Origin: a virus
Virus record (IMG/VR): IMGVR_UViG_3300020470_000380
Span: 1 to 20,163 of that record
Direction: 5' to 3' (one strand)
Length of the DNA: 20,163 nt
The position numbers were made by a program, and so were the translations under genes. The notes under the pieces were generated by a model. That model saw only the letters and a program-made list of their open reading frames with translations. It had not been told where the DNA came from and did no database searches. Of this stretch, positions 1 through 7,786 are shown in pieces (position 1 is the first letter of the stretch; the number at the start of each line of letters is the position of its first letter).

Positions 1-886
1 ATTTCTCAACAGACCATCTACCATTAGAGTCAACGTCAAGGTCAAAGATACCACCAGTAGCAGTATTGTTTTGAGCGCCAGGACGTGCGTTGGTGTATAC
101 AGTTCTAACAACTTCTCTGTTGATTTCAGCAAGGATCTCAGTAGAGAGGATGTTGGAAAGTTCCTGCTCAGCATCAAGACCATGAATTGCTTTCAAGTCC
201 TGAGCAAGTTCTAAACTGTACTCAGCTTTGAGGGCTCTGGATCTAGCAGTCACAGTAACCTTCTCAATGCTGAATCCCATTTCGCGGAAGTCAGTACCAG
301 ACTCACCAAGACTTTCAGAAGCCGCAGTGGTCATTCCTTTTGCATCACCAGTTAACTCGTAAGTACCAGGTGAAGAATCGTTGAGAAGTGCAGGGTTAGT
401 ACCTTCTGCATCGTTGTTAGCAGAACTAGATGCGCCAGGATCGTAGGTGGAAGAAGTATCGCCACCAGAGAAACCAGCGTTAGGCTCGTTGAAGAATGCT
501 TCATCGTAACCAGCGGCGTTAGGATCAGTTCCTGTACCGTAGTTAGAACGCATTGCGAAGATCAGTCCAGTAGGACCAGTCATCGGTTGTACGCCAGCAA
601 TATCGTATGCGATAAGTTGTGGCATTGAACGTCTGATTAATGAAATCAGAACTGGGTCAAAACCAGCAACAGGACCTGTTGCGGTTGCGCTACCAGAAAA
701 TCCACCAGTGCCAGCGGCCATGGTAGGTGCCTCAGTAAGCATCTGCTTTTCTTCGGCGGCAGCAAATTCTTGGTTCTCTAAGAGTTGAGCAACAACTGCA
801 CGTTTGTGAGAATCTTCAATCTTTGGAAGTGCCTCGTGATCAAGTACAGGTGCCCACTTCTCTTGGAGTTGCTTAAGATCAGCCAT
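1..886 (-). CDS. 23: Major capsid protein gp23, N-terminal part (cut by window edge)
   Basis: T4-like major capsid protein precursor, the subunit of the hexameric head lattice. The frame is open from the ATG at 886 to the window edge, giving 295 codons; the C-terminal part is missing. The protein begins MADLKQLQEKW. A prohead protease site of the LxE|A type is visible as L50-T51-E52|A53, so about 52 residues should be removed during maturation, comparable to the propeptide of T4 gp23. After the site come a glycine/alanine-rich stretch and then FDPVLISLIRRSMPQLIAYD and VQPMTGPTGLIFAMRS, which are characteristic of cyanophage and T4 gp23. The start is fixed by AGGAGA at 891-896, four bases upstream. 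The gene follows gp22, as in T4, and has its own late-promoter-like sequence. Identification is by recall of family motifs and gene order. Confidence 0.96.
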   Translation of the reverse strand, partial: MADLKQLQEKWAPVLDHEALPKIEDSHKRAVVAQLLENQEFAAAEEKQMLTEAPTMAAGTGGFSGSATATGPVAGFDPVLISLIRRSMPQLIAYDIAGVQPMTGPTGLIFAMRSNYGTGTDPNAAGYDEAFFNEPNAGFSGGDTSSTYDPGASSSANNDAEGTNPALLNDSSPGTYELTGDAKGMTTAASESLGESGTDFREMGFSIEKVTVTARSRALKAEYSLELAQDLKAIHGLDAEQELSNILSTEILAEINREVVRTVYTNARPGAQNNTATGGIFDLDVDSNGRWSVEK

Positions 887-890
887 TTTA

Positions 891-896
891 TCTCCT
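891..896 (-). promoter_or_regulatory. Ribosome binding site of gp23
   Basis: The minus strand reads AGGAGA followed by TAAA and the ATG of gp23. This is a strong Shine-Dalgarno match with rather short spacing, and it fixes the start of the capsid gene. Confidence 0.75.
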
Positions 897-919
897 AAAA
901 GTTTTTAATAAGTGGTTAG

Positions 920-927
920 TATTTACA
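920..927 (-). promoter_or_regulatory. Probable late promoter of gp23
   Basis: The minus strand reads TGTAAATA, one mismatch from the T4-type late promoter TATAAATA. It lies between the gp22 stop and the gp23 start, 33 bases upstream of the ATG. Position and similarity support it; transcription is inferred. Confidence 0.5.
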
Positions 928-932
928 AATAA

Positions 933-1976
933 TTACGAATGAGACCAGCGACTCAGAGCATCAACATATGCGCCCATAGGTCCAGTATACTGTGCCTCTT
1001 CTACTAAGGGTTCAGCATCCTCTGTAGGATCTACACTTGGAGCAGACTCTACTTTCTTAGTAAAATACGACTCCTTAATAGTATTGATTTTCTGACGAAA
1101 ACCTTCTTCACTCTCAAACTCAACACCTTCTGCAAGAGAAGAAAGCTTCTCTTTTTGTGTTTCGGTAAGACCGACTCCACACTCGTTCACGATTTCCATT
1201 TTTACGAAGTCTCCAATGCGCTTATTCAAAGCAACATTAGATTCAATTTGCTCGTTGAGTTTTCCTTCCATATCATCTAATTGTTCTACCATGCCATCAA
1301 GCAGGTTGAACTTCTCTTCGGGTACACCAACGTGGTGGTCTACGAAAAGGCTTTTTAGACCGTTCATAAACGACTCTGCGATTTCATTCTTAACGCCATG
1401 CTCAACAGCGAGGGTATTCTCCTCCATCCACTGCTTAGCGGCATAAGACAGATAGTCGTCTACTTTTTCGGCCAATTCTGTTTTGATCTGCTCAACCTGT
1501 TCGGTAAGTGCAGATTCAAATGCTTCTTGGACTGCAGTAACTTCAGCGTTAACCTTAGAGGTAACTGCTGCTTCAAAGATTGTTACTGCTCGCTCTCTGA
1601 ATTCTTCTGAGAGCTCTTCACCAGCGACAAGAGCGTCAACATCTTCACTAAAGTCGTACTGGGTTTCAGCGATTGTCTCTTCTTCGCCATCTTCTACTTC
1701 CTCCATTTTAGCGGATGCATCAGAAGGTTTGGTCTTAATGGACTTATCGCCTTCTACACCAACAGGTGCAGCTGCGGATGATCCAAGGTTTTTAGTACCC
1801 TTAGCTCCTTCCTCAGTTTTGTTATCTGTTCCACCGATGTTGGTGAAATTTCCGCCAGAGGTGTCAATTTTCTCTCCAGCAGTAGCGCCCTTTTTGATAG
1901 CAGCGACACCAGTTGCAGCTTCTTCTGCCACGTCTGACATGCTTGCCTCAAATTCTGCGTCGCGGTTATCGGACAT
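933..1976 (-). CDS. 22: Prohead core scaffold protein gp22
   Basis: Main internal scaffold of the prohead, on which gp23 assembles; in T4 it is later degraded by the gp21 protease. The product from the preferred start is 347 residues (T4 gp22 is about 270). The N-terminal third is low-complexity, Gly/Ala/Ser/Glu-rich and acidic. The central and C-terminal parts are predicted helical and very rich in Glu. A stretch around WMEENTLAVEHGVKNEIAES and LKSLFVDHHVGVPEE matches the conserved core of T4-like gp22. Possible LxE cleavage sites include LTE, LAE and LVE. The frame extends upstream to an ATG at 2000, but the ATG at 1976 has AGGAGA seven bases upstream whereas the upstream ATG has none, so 1976 is chosen. 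It lies between gp21 and gp23 as in T4. Confidence 0.93.
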   Translation of the reverse strand: MSDNRDAEFEASMSDVAEEAATGVAAIKKGATAGEKIDTSGGNFTNIGGTDNKTEEGAKGTKNLGSSAAAPVGVEGDKSIKTKPSDASAKMEEVEDGEEETIAETQYDFSEDVDALVAGEELSEEFRERAVTIFEAAVTSKVNAEVTAVQEAFESALTEQVEQIKTELAEKVDDYLSYAAKQWMEENTLAVEHGVKNEIAESFMNGLKSLFVDHHVGVPEEKFNLLDGMVEQLDDMEGKLNEQIESNVALNKRIGDFVKMEIVNECGVGLTETQKEKLSSLAEGVEFESEEGFRQKINTIKESYFTKKVESAPSVDPTEDAEPLVEEAQYTGPMGAYVDALSRWSHS

Positions 1977-1983
1977 TTTTGAA

Positions 1984-1989
1984 TCTCCT
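1984..1989 (-). promoter_or_regulatory. Ribosome binding site that sets the gp22 start
   Basis: AGGAGA on the minus strand, seven bases before the ATG at 1976. It favours this start over the in-frame ATG eight codons upstream, which lacks a Shine-Dalgarno sequence. Confidence 0.75.
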
Positions 1990-2017
1990 GTAGTCAGCAT
2001 TTGATTTATCTATAGAT

Positions 2018-2025
2018 TATTTATA
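2018..2025 (-). promoter_or_regulatory. Late promoter upstream of gp22 (exact TATAAATA)
   Basis: The minus strand reads TATAAATA, an exact match to the T4 late promoter element. It lies in the 51-base gap between gp21 and gp22, 41 bases upstream of the chosen gp22 ATG. A small palindrome, ATCTATAGAT (2008-2017), sits just downstream. Confidence 0.75.
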
Positions 2026-2027
2026 CT

Positions 2028-2675
2028 TTACAAACTTTGTAAAAAGGTTTTGAACGCGGAAATTTTGCGTTCTTGGATGTTAATGAGTGTTGATTGGTCA
2101 ATTTCTTGCTTAAGTTCCGCAATATTTGCTTCTTTAAGCAGTCCATTATCCCAGACCCACTCTTTACCTTCCATGATTCCATCAACAAATGCATCAGGAG
2201 CAGAAGGATCTGCAACGATATCGGCTGCAGTAGCAAGCATAAAGTCATCCTCTACGATTGCCATGTCTTCTTCTTTACGGATGGATCCCATACCGCGAGA
2301 AGAAACGCCAAGTTTCACACCCTCGTCAAGAAGCGATTTTGCAATGTTACCCATTGGGGTATCAAGCAACTTCGCTTTGCCAACAAAGTTGTTGCCTTCT
2401 TGTTTAAGGTTTACGATCTTGTGACTTACCCTGTCAAGGTTGATGGAAGGACCATCAGGGTGACCGAGTTCGCCAAGAGCGCGACCTTTACTAATGAAGT
2501 TCTCATCATATTTAGCAACTTCGCGGGTCAAAGTTTCCACGGGATAAAATCTCCCGTTACGATTTTTGATTCCTCCCTGCAGGAAAACGCCTTCAATGAA
2601 GTGGGCTTTTTTCCCATCCTCGGTATCTTCTGCAAGGAAGTTAACGTTTAGAATTTCTTCACTGATTAGTTTCAT
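2028..2675 (-). CDS. 21: Prohead maturation protease gp21
   Basis: Serine protease of the T4 gp21 (herpesvirus assemblin-like, S78) type. In T4 it cleaves the scaffold, core proteins and gp23 inside the prohead. The product is 215 residues, close to T4 gp21 (212). Visible signatures are the GGIKNRNGRFYP segment at about residues 34-45, the catalytic histidine in LGELGHPDG (His72) and the serine in GVSSRGMG (Ser125 or Ser126). Near the C terminus L180-K181-E182|A183 fits the protease's own LxE|A specificity and is a candidate self-cleavage site. The ATG overlaps the end of the upstream core protein by 17 bases, with GAGG nine bases upstream. Family assignment is firm; which serine is the nucleophile is inferred. 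Confidence 0.96.
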   Translation of the reverse strand: MKLISEEILNVNFLAEDTEDGKKAHFIEGVFLQGGIKNRNGRFYPVETLTREVAKYDENFISKGRALGELGHPDGPSINLDRVSHKIVNLKQEGNNFVGKAKLLDTPMGNIAKSLLDEGVKLGVSSRGMGSIRKEEDMAIVEDDFMLATAADIVADPSAPDAFVDGIMEGKEWVWDNGLLKEANIAELKQEIDQSTLINIQERKISAFKTFLQSL

Positions 2676-2991
2676 CTGTTGTTTCCTCAGGTTCAGTAGT
2701 TACTTGGTCAACTGGTTCTGAATCTTCCTGTTCTGACTGAGCCATAGCAACTGCAGTATCTGCAGTGTCTGGAATATCAGTGTTGTCAGGTAATTGATCA
2801 GTTAATTCGTCAGCTACAGCTTGTCCTGTTTTAGCAGGATCAAATCCCCATTGCTGCGCGAATTCCACTTTCTTTGCTTGGATGTCTTCGTAGGACTTAG
2901 CATTTAATGCCTGTTGAATAGCATCAATTGCGCCCGATTTGTCATCAGCAAATACTTTATTTACAATATCGTTTGCGATATCAGAAGCCAT
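2659..2991 (-). CDS. Prohead core protein, gp67/gp68-like
   Basis: Small internal prohead protein of 110 residues. In T4, gp67 and gp68 lie between portal gp20 and protease gp21, and this is the only gene in that interval here. The N-terminal half (residues 1-60) is helical, with an NAKSYEDIQAKKVEFAQQ segment resembling the conserved 'A-ED-Q-KK-E-A' pattern of gp68-type core proteins. The C-terminal half is strongly acidic and low-complexity (Asp, Glu, Thr, Pro), like T4 gp67. It therefore combines features of both, and I do not assign a single T4 number. There is no Shine-Dalgarno sequence before the ATG; the leader is AT-rich. It overlaps gp21 by 17 bases. Confidence 0.8.
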   Translation of the reverse strand: MASDIANDIVNKVFADDKSGAIDAIQQALNAKSYEDIQAKKVEFAQQWGFDPAKTGQAVADELTDQLPDNTDIPDTADTAVAMAQSEQEDSEPVDQVTTEPEETTDETNQ

Positions 2992-3012
2992 AATTTTATA
3001 ATGTGATAATAC

Positions 3013-3020
3013 TATTTAGA
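3013..3020 (-). promoter_or_regulatory. Probable late promoter of the core protein gene
   Basis: The minus strand reads TCTAAATA followed by GTATT, one mismatch from TATAAATA. It overlaps the gp20 stop codon and lies 21 bases before the ATG at 2991. The same TCTAAATA occurs before gp19. Confidence 0.5.
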
Positions 3021-4632
3021 TTTCTCCGCGCTTAGCATCCTCGGAACTCAATTCATCATCTGAAAAGAGAGGTTGCTGACCAGCGGGAGCGCCTTCACCA
3101 GGCGGCAATGCACCACCGCCTTCGGCGGCCATCATTGCTTCTTCGGCAGGATCTACGATCTTACCTTCCGCCATCTCAGAGTCAATCTGTTTGTCAATCT
3201 CAGCAATTTCCGTATCGGTTTGCTTGAGAACTTGACGACGGATATAGTCAATACTAAAGTATTTACCCACGAATGGATCCATAGTACCGACAAGGTTCAT
3301 ACGCTCATTACGGATTTCTGTTTCTTTCAGTTCATTGAAGTAACTATCCGCAATGTAGTTAATCTGGATATGATCCTTGTAGTCATCCCATTCATCAATA
3401 GAGATGACTTCTTTTAAGATTAACTGCGTCTTGAGGAGATCCATGAATAGTTCACTGAATCTCTTACGAAGACGTGCGATGAATTTCTGGAATTTAACTT
3501 CGTCGCGGGTGATCTCTGCTGCGCGTCCGATGTTAAAGGTTGTCTCTGTCTCTAGTCTGGAGGAGGGGACGTTGAGTGCTTTGTAGAGTTTCTTTTGGAA
3601 GTATTTGACATCCTCCAACTCACCCAGATTTTGACCACCAGGGAGAGTAGTAATTTCCGTTCCTCTACCACCTTCACGGCGAGGTAACCAAAAATCCTCA
3701 AGCATTGACATAAATTTCTTATCGTCTCTAATCTCGCCTGTGCTTGCATCGTAAACCAGTTTGTTACGATAGCGACCCATAACCTCACGGAGATACTGCT
3801 CGGCTTTTTGCTTAGGCAAATTACCCACATCAATGTAGAAAATTCTTCGCTCTGGAGCACGGGATAAACGATAGATAACAAGAGAGTCCTCAATCATGCG
3901 GAGTTGGTTTACCGCTTTGATTGCCTTATGTAGGTGAGACAATACCATGTTCTTGTTAAGATCCATGATACCACTATGCACATATGTGATAGAATCAGGA
4001 GCAATCTTCAGTCCCTGATTACCACCTGAGGTGTTCTTGAGTCCTCTAGGATTGTAAAGAAAATACTCTGCCTGACGCATTGTCAGAGCTTCGTTAATGT
4101 CTTTTGCTGCGATTCTAGGGTTCTTTTCAGTCTCTTTGATTTTACGAATCTTTCTAGGGTCAATATATCTGAGCTCAGTCAGACCACCTCTAGGATTCTT
4201 AGGATCAATTACTTTATGAAAAAACAATCTCCCATCAACATACCAGCGACGGAAGATTTCGTAAGATCTATTTTCAAAATCAAGCAACTTGAGGATGTGA
4301 TCAAACTCCTCACGCATAAGTTTTTTGATTTTTTCTGAAACTTTTACATTAGAGAGTTCCAACTCCACAGGTACATCATCAAAATTACCACAAATAGTCT
4401 CGTTAACTACGTCATCTACAGCAGAGTCACACTCTGGTTGTAGAATCATGTCTCTATAACGACCGATGAGTTCGTATTCATTACGAACTACTCCATCAAT
4501 GTCTACCGTATAACCATAATGAGCACCACCTGTAACGGGATAAGCCCCGTCCAAGTTGTCTTTAGTCACAAAAGAAGGTCCCTTAGGACCTTTTTTCGCT
4601 CTATCAATTGAAAAACCGAATAGTTGCGACAC
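3016..4632 (-). CDS. 20: Portal vertex protein gp20
   Basis: Subunit of the dodecameric portal at the unique head vertex, through which gp17 packages DNA and to which the neck attaches. The product is 538 residues (T4 gp20 is 524). Family segments are DMILQPECDSAVDDVVNETI (about 61-80), the conserved HKAIKAVNQLRMIEDSLVIY run (about 235-254) with LSRAPERRIFYIDVG after it, and NVPSSRLE followed by FNIGRAAEITRDEVKFQKFI. The tail (about 490-538) is acidic and Gly/Pro-rich. The start codon is GTG: the reading begins GTG TCG CAA (MSQLFGF), with TAGGA about eight bases upstream and no better ATG nearby. It follows gp19 across a 58-base gap holding a hairpin and a late-promoter-like sequence. Confidence 0.97.
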   Translation of the reverse strand: MSQLFGFSIDRAKKGPKGPSFVTKDNLDGAYPVTGGAHYGYTVDIDGVVRNEYELIGRYRDMILQPECDSAVDDVVNETICGNFDDVPVELELSNVKVSEKIKKLMREEFDHILKLLDFENRSYEIFRRWYVDGRLFFHKVIDPKNPRGGLTELRYIDPRKIRKIKETEKNPRIAAKDINEALTMRQAEYFLYNPRGLKNTSGGNQGLKIAPDSITYVHSGIMDLNKNMVLSHLHKAIKAVNQLRMIEDSLVIYRLSRAPERRIFYIDVGNLPKQKAEQYLREVMGRYRNKLVYDASTGEIRDDKKFMSMLEDFWLPRREGGRGTEITTLPGGQNLGELEDVKYFQKKLYKALNVPSSRLETETTFNIGRAAEITRDEVKFQKFIARLRKRFSELFMDLLKTQLILKEVISIDEWDDYKDHIQINYIADSYFNELKETEIRNERMNLVGTMDPFVGKYFSIDYIRRQVLKQTDTEIAEIDKQIDSEMAEGKIVDPAEEAMMAAEGGGALPPGEGAPAGQQPLFSDDELSSEDAKRGEI

Positions 4633-4656
4633 GATGTGTATCCTATATTATGATAT

Positions 4657-4664
4657 TATTTAGG
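4657..4664 (-). promoter_or_regulatory. Probable late promoter of gp20 (CTAAATA variant)
   Basis: The minus strand reads CCTAAATA followed by ATATC, 24 bases before the GTG start of gp20. The CTAAATA core is shared with the elements before gp19 and the core protein. It abuts and slightly overlaps the hairpin at 4663-4681. Confidence 0.5.
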
Positions 4665-4681
4665 GGGTTTCTAGAACCCCC
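4663..4681 (-). terminator. Hairpin between gp19 and gp20, possible terminator
   Basis: Seven-base perfect stem (GGGGGTT/AACCCCC) with a five-base loop, just after the gp19 stop. On the minus strand it is preceded by AAAA and followed by TAAATAATAT rather than a T run, so it is not a classical intrinsic terminator in the transcribed direction. It could terminate transcription, slow it, or protect the 3' end of the upstream mRNA. Confidence 0.6.
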
Positions 4682-4690
4682 TTTTCCATA

Positions 4691-5281
4691 TTATCCTACA
4701 ACTCCTTCAGGAATTGCTTGCCAGTATTGAACTTGAAGTTCTACAGTGAATTCTTCAACAGCGTCGTTGCTACCGAAATCAAGATCAATAGCGGAAACGT
4801 TGCTTGGGAATACATCAGTGAACTTATAGGATCTAAGGATATTTGCCTTTTCTCCCTTACTTGCGTCACGAGAAAGTTGATGTACGAACATGTCACAGAA
4901 GTAACCTGTTGCATCTTGCTCATCACCAAGACCAGTAGTCTGAGTAATGTTCTCGTTTGCGGCTTGGATTTTCTCAACCCAAGTTTCAAAGGCATTTCTG
5001 AGCGCGAACTTACTATCGTTCATGATAGTTACAGTCCATGGTTCAAAGGTTCTGTCTCCAGCAATCTTAAGAACACGTCCTCTGAAGGGAACCTCAATGA
5101 TTCCCATCTGAGCGGAAGGCAAGTTCGCTGCGCGAACAGTGAACTTACCGAGATCCGAAAGACCTGTAGCGTTAGAAATAACCTGAGTTGGAAAAGCGAG
5201 GTCTACTTGGAATAGATTAGGTCTCGCAAAATCCGAAACGACGCTTGACTTAAATGCGTCAATAGTGCCTCTTACTGCCAT
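4691..5281 (-). CDS. 19: Tail tube protein gp19
   Basis: Subunit of the inner tail tube through which DNA passes, assembled in rings inside the gp18 sheath. The product is 196 residues (T4 gp19 is 163). It begins MAVRGTIDAFKSSVVSDFAR followed by PNLFQVDLAFP. It also has the conserved RVLKIAGDRTFEPWTVTIMN segment (about 69-88) and a YKFTDVFPSNVSAIDLDF stretch, both typical of T4-like tube proteins. The order sheath, tube, portal matches T4. A very strong Shine-Dalgarno AGGAGG (5291-5296) lies nine bases upstream, fitting the high copy number of this protein. Confidence 0.96.
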   Translation of the reverse strand: MAVRGTIDAFKSSVVSDFARPNLFQVDLAFPTQVISNATGLSDLGKFTVRAANLPSAQMGIIEVPFRGRVLKIAGDRTFEPWTVTIMNDSKFALRNAFETWVEKIQAANENITQTTGLGDEQDATGYFCDMFVHQLSRDASKGEKANILRSYKFTDVFPSNVSAIDLDFGSNDAVEEFTVELQVQYWQAIPEGVVG

Positions 5282-5290
5282 TTTTGTTAG

Positions 5291-5296
5291 CCTCCT
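5291..5296 (-). promoter_or_regulatory. Strong ribosome binding site of gp19
   Basis: The minus strand reads AGGAGG, nine bases before the gp19 ATG. It is the best Shine-Dalgarno sequence I see in the window. Confidence 0.75.
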
Positions 5297-5306
5297 TGCT
5301 TAATAT

Positions 5307-5314
5307 TATTTAGA
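5307..5314 (-). promoter_or_regulatory. Probable late promoter of gp19
   Basis: The minus strand reads TCTAAATA followed by ATATT, one mismatch from TATAAATA, immediately after the gp18 stop and 25 bases before the gp19 ATG. Confidence 0.55.
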
Positions 5315-7717
5315 TTAACTGGCAATTTCAGAGAACGAGACACCAGTTCTCGTTGCAGTGAATGTCAATGTAATGTAGTTAATCGTGCGTGTTGGCTTCA
5401 CATAGATTTCAGCGTAGAATTCGCCTCTATCAACAGCATCTGGTGGGTTGTTTTCTTCGTCACACTTGACGAGGAAGTCCGTTACACCACGACGACCTTG
5501 AACATCTCTCAAGTATGGCTCAACCAAGTTACGGAAGAGTGAACGAGATGTCTCATCATTCTGTTCAAAGAGTTGTGCCTTAGCAGACTCTCCGATAACT
5601 CTTTCAAGAGTCAAGAACAAACGACGTACGTTGATACGATCAAAGGCAGATTGATAACCCAGTGCGGTTTTGTCACCGAAGAGGATTACGCCTTGGCCAG
5701 GGAAAGTAACAATAGGGTTAATTCGCTCGGAATATAGTTTGTCTCTTTGATCTTTGTTAGGAGAGTAAGCAAGTTTAATTGCATTTCTCAAAACACCGCG
5801 AGAGAAACCTGCAGGAGAGAACCAAGGATCTTGGTTAATACCAGTTTGCAAGCAAAGACCAGCAACATCACCATTGCAAGGGATGTAGCGATAAACGTCA
5901 GAATACTTATCGTAGATATACTTGTAACCAGAATCAAGAACAGCGTAAGAAGTTGAACCGATTGATTGGAAATAAGTAAGAATCTTGTTAGTGATTGTAT
6001 CAGAGTTAGTCTGACCAATAACGTCGGAACGCATTGGAGAGAAGAACGCGATGCAGTCCTTTCTAGAATTTACGATATTGAGGATTGAGTTTGCTTTTGC
6101 AAGAGCAGCATCCTTAGTAGCACCAGCAGGTCCACCGAGAATGTAGTCTACATTGATTGACTCAGCATCAGATACAAGGTTGTAAGCGTTGCTGAAATCT
6201 GAGGAAGTGTTAGAATAGTCATCAACACCACCAGCGAAAGCAAATTTAATAGAACCACCAGACTTACCACCCACCATGTGACGACCGTTAGGCTCATCAT
6301 GCACAGACTTGGAAGACTGAATTCTATTGAAGTTTCTGTTAGCGGAAATAGCACCCCAAGCACCAGTTGCAAGAACTGCGTTTACAGGGAACTGATCGTC
6401 ATCATCAATATGACCACCTTGGTAGATGTACTGAGATGTCTGCTTCAGAACGTTTGCATAGTAGTTGTTTTCTCCAACAGTAGACTTAGCATCGCTAGCC
6501 TTAGATACAGAGATAAACTTCTCAAGAAGAGTGTTTGGAGTGCCAGTTAACTGACCATCTCCATCAAGAACGATGATATGCATTTCATCATTCTTACCAC
6601 CTTTATCAAGACAATAAAGTGAAGTAGAAGGACGTGGAGCGACATTCACCCACTTCTTACCAGGAAGATACTCACGCTCAGGATACTCGTCGCGGACTGA
6701 ACCAATCACTGCAGCTTCAGCATCAGCATCAGCGATGCTATCTGTTGCAGCGAATGCAGCAGAGTCAGCGTCAAGAACGACGTGAAGTTCTCTTACAACA
6801 CTTGCAATTGGACCTGTTACAGATCCTTGGACGACTGTCATAGTGTCGTCAATTTTACCAGTAATACCACCAGAAGGGATATCAATCTCTAGTACGCGAT
6901 CAGTAGGGTTCCAGGAGAGAACAGTAACTGTCTGATCAGCGCCACCGATTTCAATCGTTGTACCTGCGTCAGCACCAATAAATGCCCAATCCACTCCACC
7001 ATCATTGGCAAGGCCAGATGTGTGAGTAGGTGCAGAAGCACCAGATGTACCAGCACCTTGTGCTTGGTAGATGTTACCACCGTTGGTTACTCTGTCAAAC
7101 TTACTGTAGTAAGCAGCAGTAGACCAAGCGGGTTCGTCTGGGATAAAGTCCCCATTTACAGTTGACTCAAGTGTCAACTTTACTGAATAGCGGAATACTT
7201 TACCGCCTTTGTTACCAGAGACAACTGCACCTGCTCTAACGAATCTATAGTCATCAGTACCTGCGGGAGCGTTCAAAGTTAAAATTTGATCGGCACCAGC
7301 GTCTGTGACAAAGACTCTAAGAGAGTTTCCATAACTACCAGGTGATTGTGTTGCAAATACCCAGTTGTTACTACCACCCTCATACGCGGTTTCGTAGTTC
7401 TGTAGATTTTTAATCTTTACTGCAGCAGAATTACTGACTGCATTTTTTAAGTTCGTGCCATCAGCACGGATAGTTTTGAGAGTACCGCCATAGCTCAAAA
7501 ATTGAGCGGCTGTAAACCAAAATTCGTAATTAGTATCATTCGGTTTGCCAAAGGTAGAGATGAGATTTCTCTCATTGTTGATGTCAACAACCTGTTCTAC
7601 AGGTCCTCTTTCAAAGGGAGCAGCGAGCGCACCAATATTAGCCAGTGCTACTGAACTAACTGTGGTAAAGTCTCTCTCCTGAATAATAACACCTGGCGAT
7701 AACTGTGACGCTGCCAT
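5315..7717 (-). CDS. 18: Contractile tail sheath protein gp18, with an inserted beta-rich region
   Basis: Main subunit of the contractile sheath. The product is 800 residues, about 140 longer than T4 gp18 (659). The N terminus (LSPGVIIQERDFTT) and the C-terminal third (INPIVTFPGQGVILFGDKTA, then FDRINVRRLFLTLERVI and ending FSEIAS) are typical of T4-like sheath. The middle differs. Residues about 194-248 read PAWSTAAYYSKFDRVTNGGN then IYQAQ, SAPTHTSG and DGGVDW, resembling small aromatic carbohydrate-binding-like modules found in many phage proteins. Residues about 249-308 form a second beta-rich stretch. I infer that this region is on the sheath exterior, as the variable domains of T4 gp18 are. 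An AGGAG lies about ten bases before the ATG, with an exact TATAAATA further upstream. Confidence 0.97.
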   Translation of the reverse strand: MAASQLSPGVIIQERDFTTVSSVALANIGALAAPFERGPVEQVVDINNERNLISTFGKPNDTNYEFWFTAAQFLSYGGTLKTIRADGTNLKNAVSNSAAVKIKNLQNYETAYEGGSNNWVFATQSPGSYGNSLRVFVTDAGADQILTLNAPAGTDDYRFVRAGAVVSGNKGGKVFRYSVKLTLESTVNGDFIPDEPAWSTAAYYSKFDRVTNGGNIYQAQGAGTSGASAPTHTSGLANDGGVDWAFIGADAGTTIEIGGADQTVTVLSWNPTDRVLEIDIPSGGITGKIDDTMTVVQGSVTGPIASVVRELHVVLDADSAAFAATDSIADADAEAAVIGSVRDEYPEREYLPGKKWVNVAPRPSTSLYCLDKGGKNDEMHIIVLDGDGQLTGTPNTLLEKFISVSKASDAKSTVGENNYYANVLKQTSQYIYQGGHIDDDDQFPVNAVLATGAWGAISANRNFNRIQSSKSVHDEPNGRHMVGGKSGGSIKFAFAGGVDDYSNTSSDFSNAYNLVSDAESINVDYILGGPAGATKDAALAKANSILNIVNSRKDCIAFFSPMRSDVIGQTNSDTITNKILTYFQSIGSTSYAVLDSGYKYIYDKYSDVYRYIPCNGDVAGLCLQTGINQDPWFSPAGFSRGVLRNAIKLAYSPNKDQRDKLYSERINPIVTFPGQGVILFGDKTALGYQSAFDRINVRRLFLTLERVIGESAKAQLFEQNDETSRSLFRNLVEPYLRDVQGRRGVTDFLVKCDEENNPPDAVDRGEFYAEIYVKPTRTINYITLTFTATRTGVSFSEIAS

Positions 7718-7760
7718 GTTTTTTACACTCCTATAGAATACTGTTTCAGTTTTCTAAAAA

Positions 7761-7768
7761 TATTTATA
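7761..7768 (-). promoter_or_regulatory. Late promoter of gp18 (exact TATAAATA)
   Basis: The minus strand reads TATAAATA, an exact match to the T4 late promoter element. It lies in the 69-base gap between gp17 and gp18, 43 bases upstream of the gp18 ATG. Confidence 0.75.
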
Positions 7769-7786
7769 AAAACCTAGTCTTACAAA

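Noticed and set aside
1483-2004. Long plus-strand frame of 173 codons opposite gp22
   Set aside because: It mirrors gp22 exactly, is Ser/Ala/Pro/Val-rich as expected from the complement of a Glu/Ala-rich gene, lacks a ribosome site and would be the only plus-strand gene.
2094-2651. Plus-strand frame of 185 codons opposite gp21
   Set aside because: It lies fully within the well-supported gp21 protease gene on the other strand, with no ribosome site or recognisable domain.
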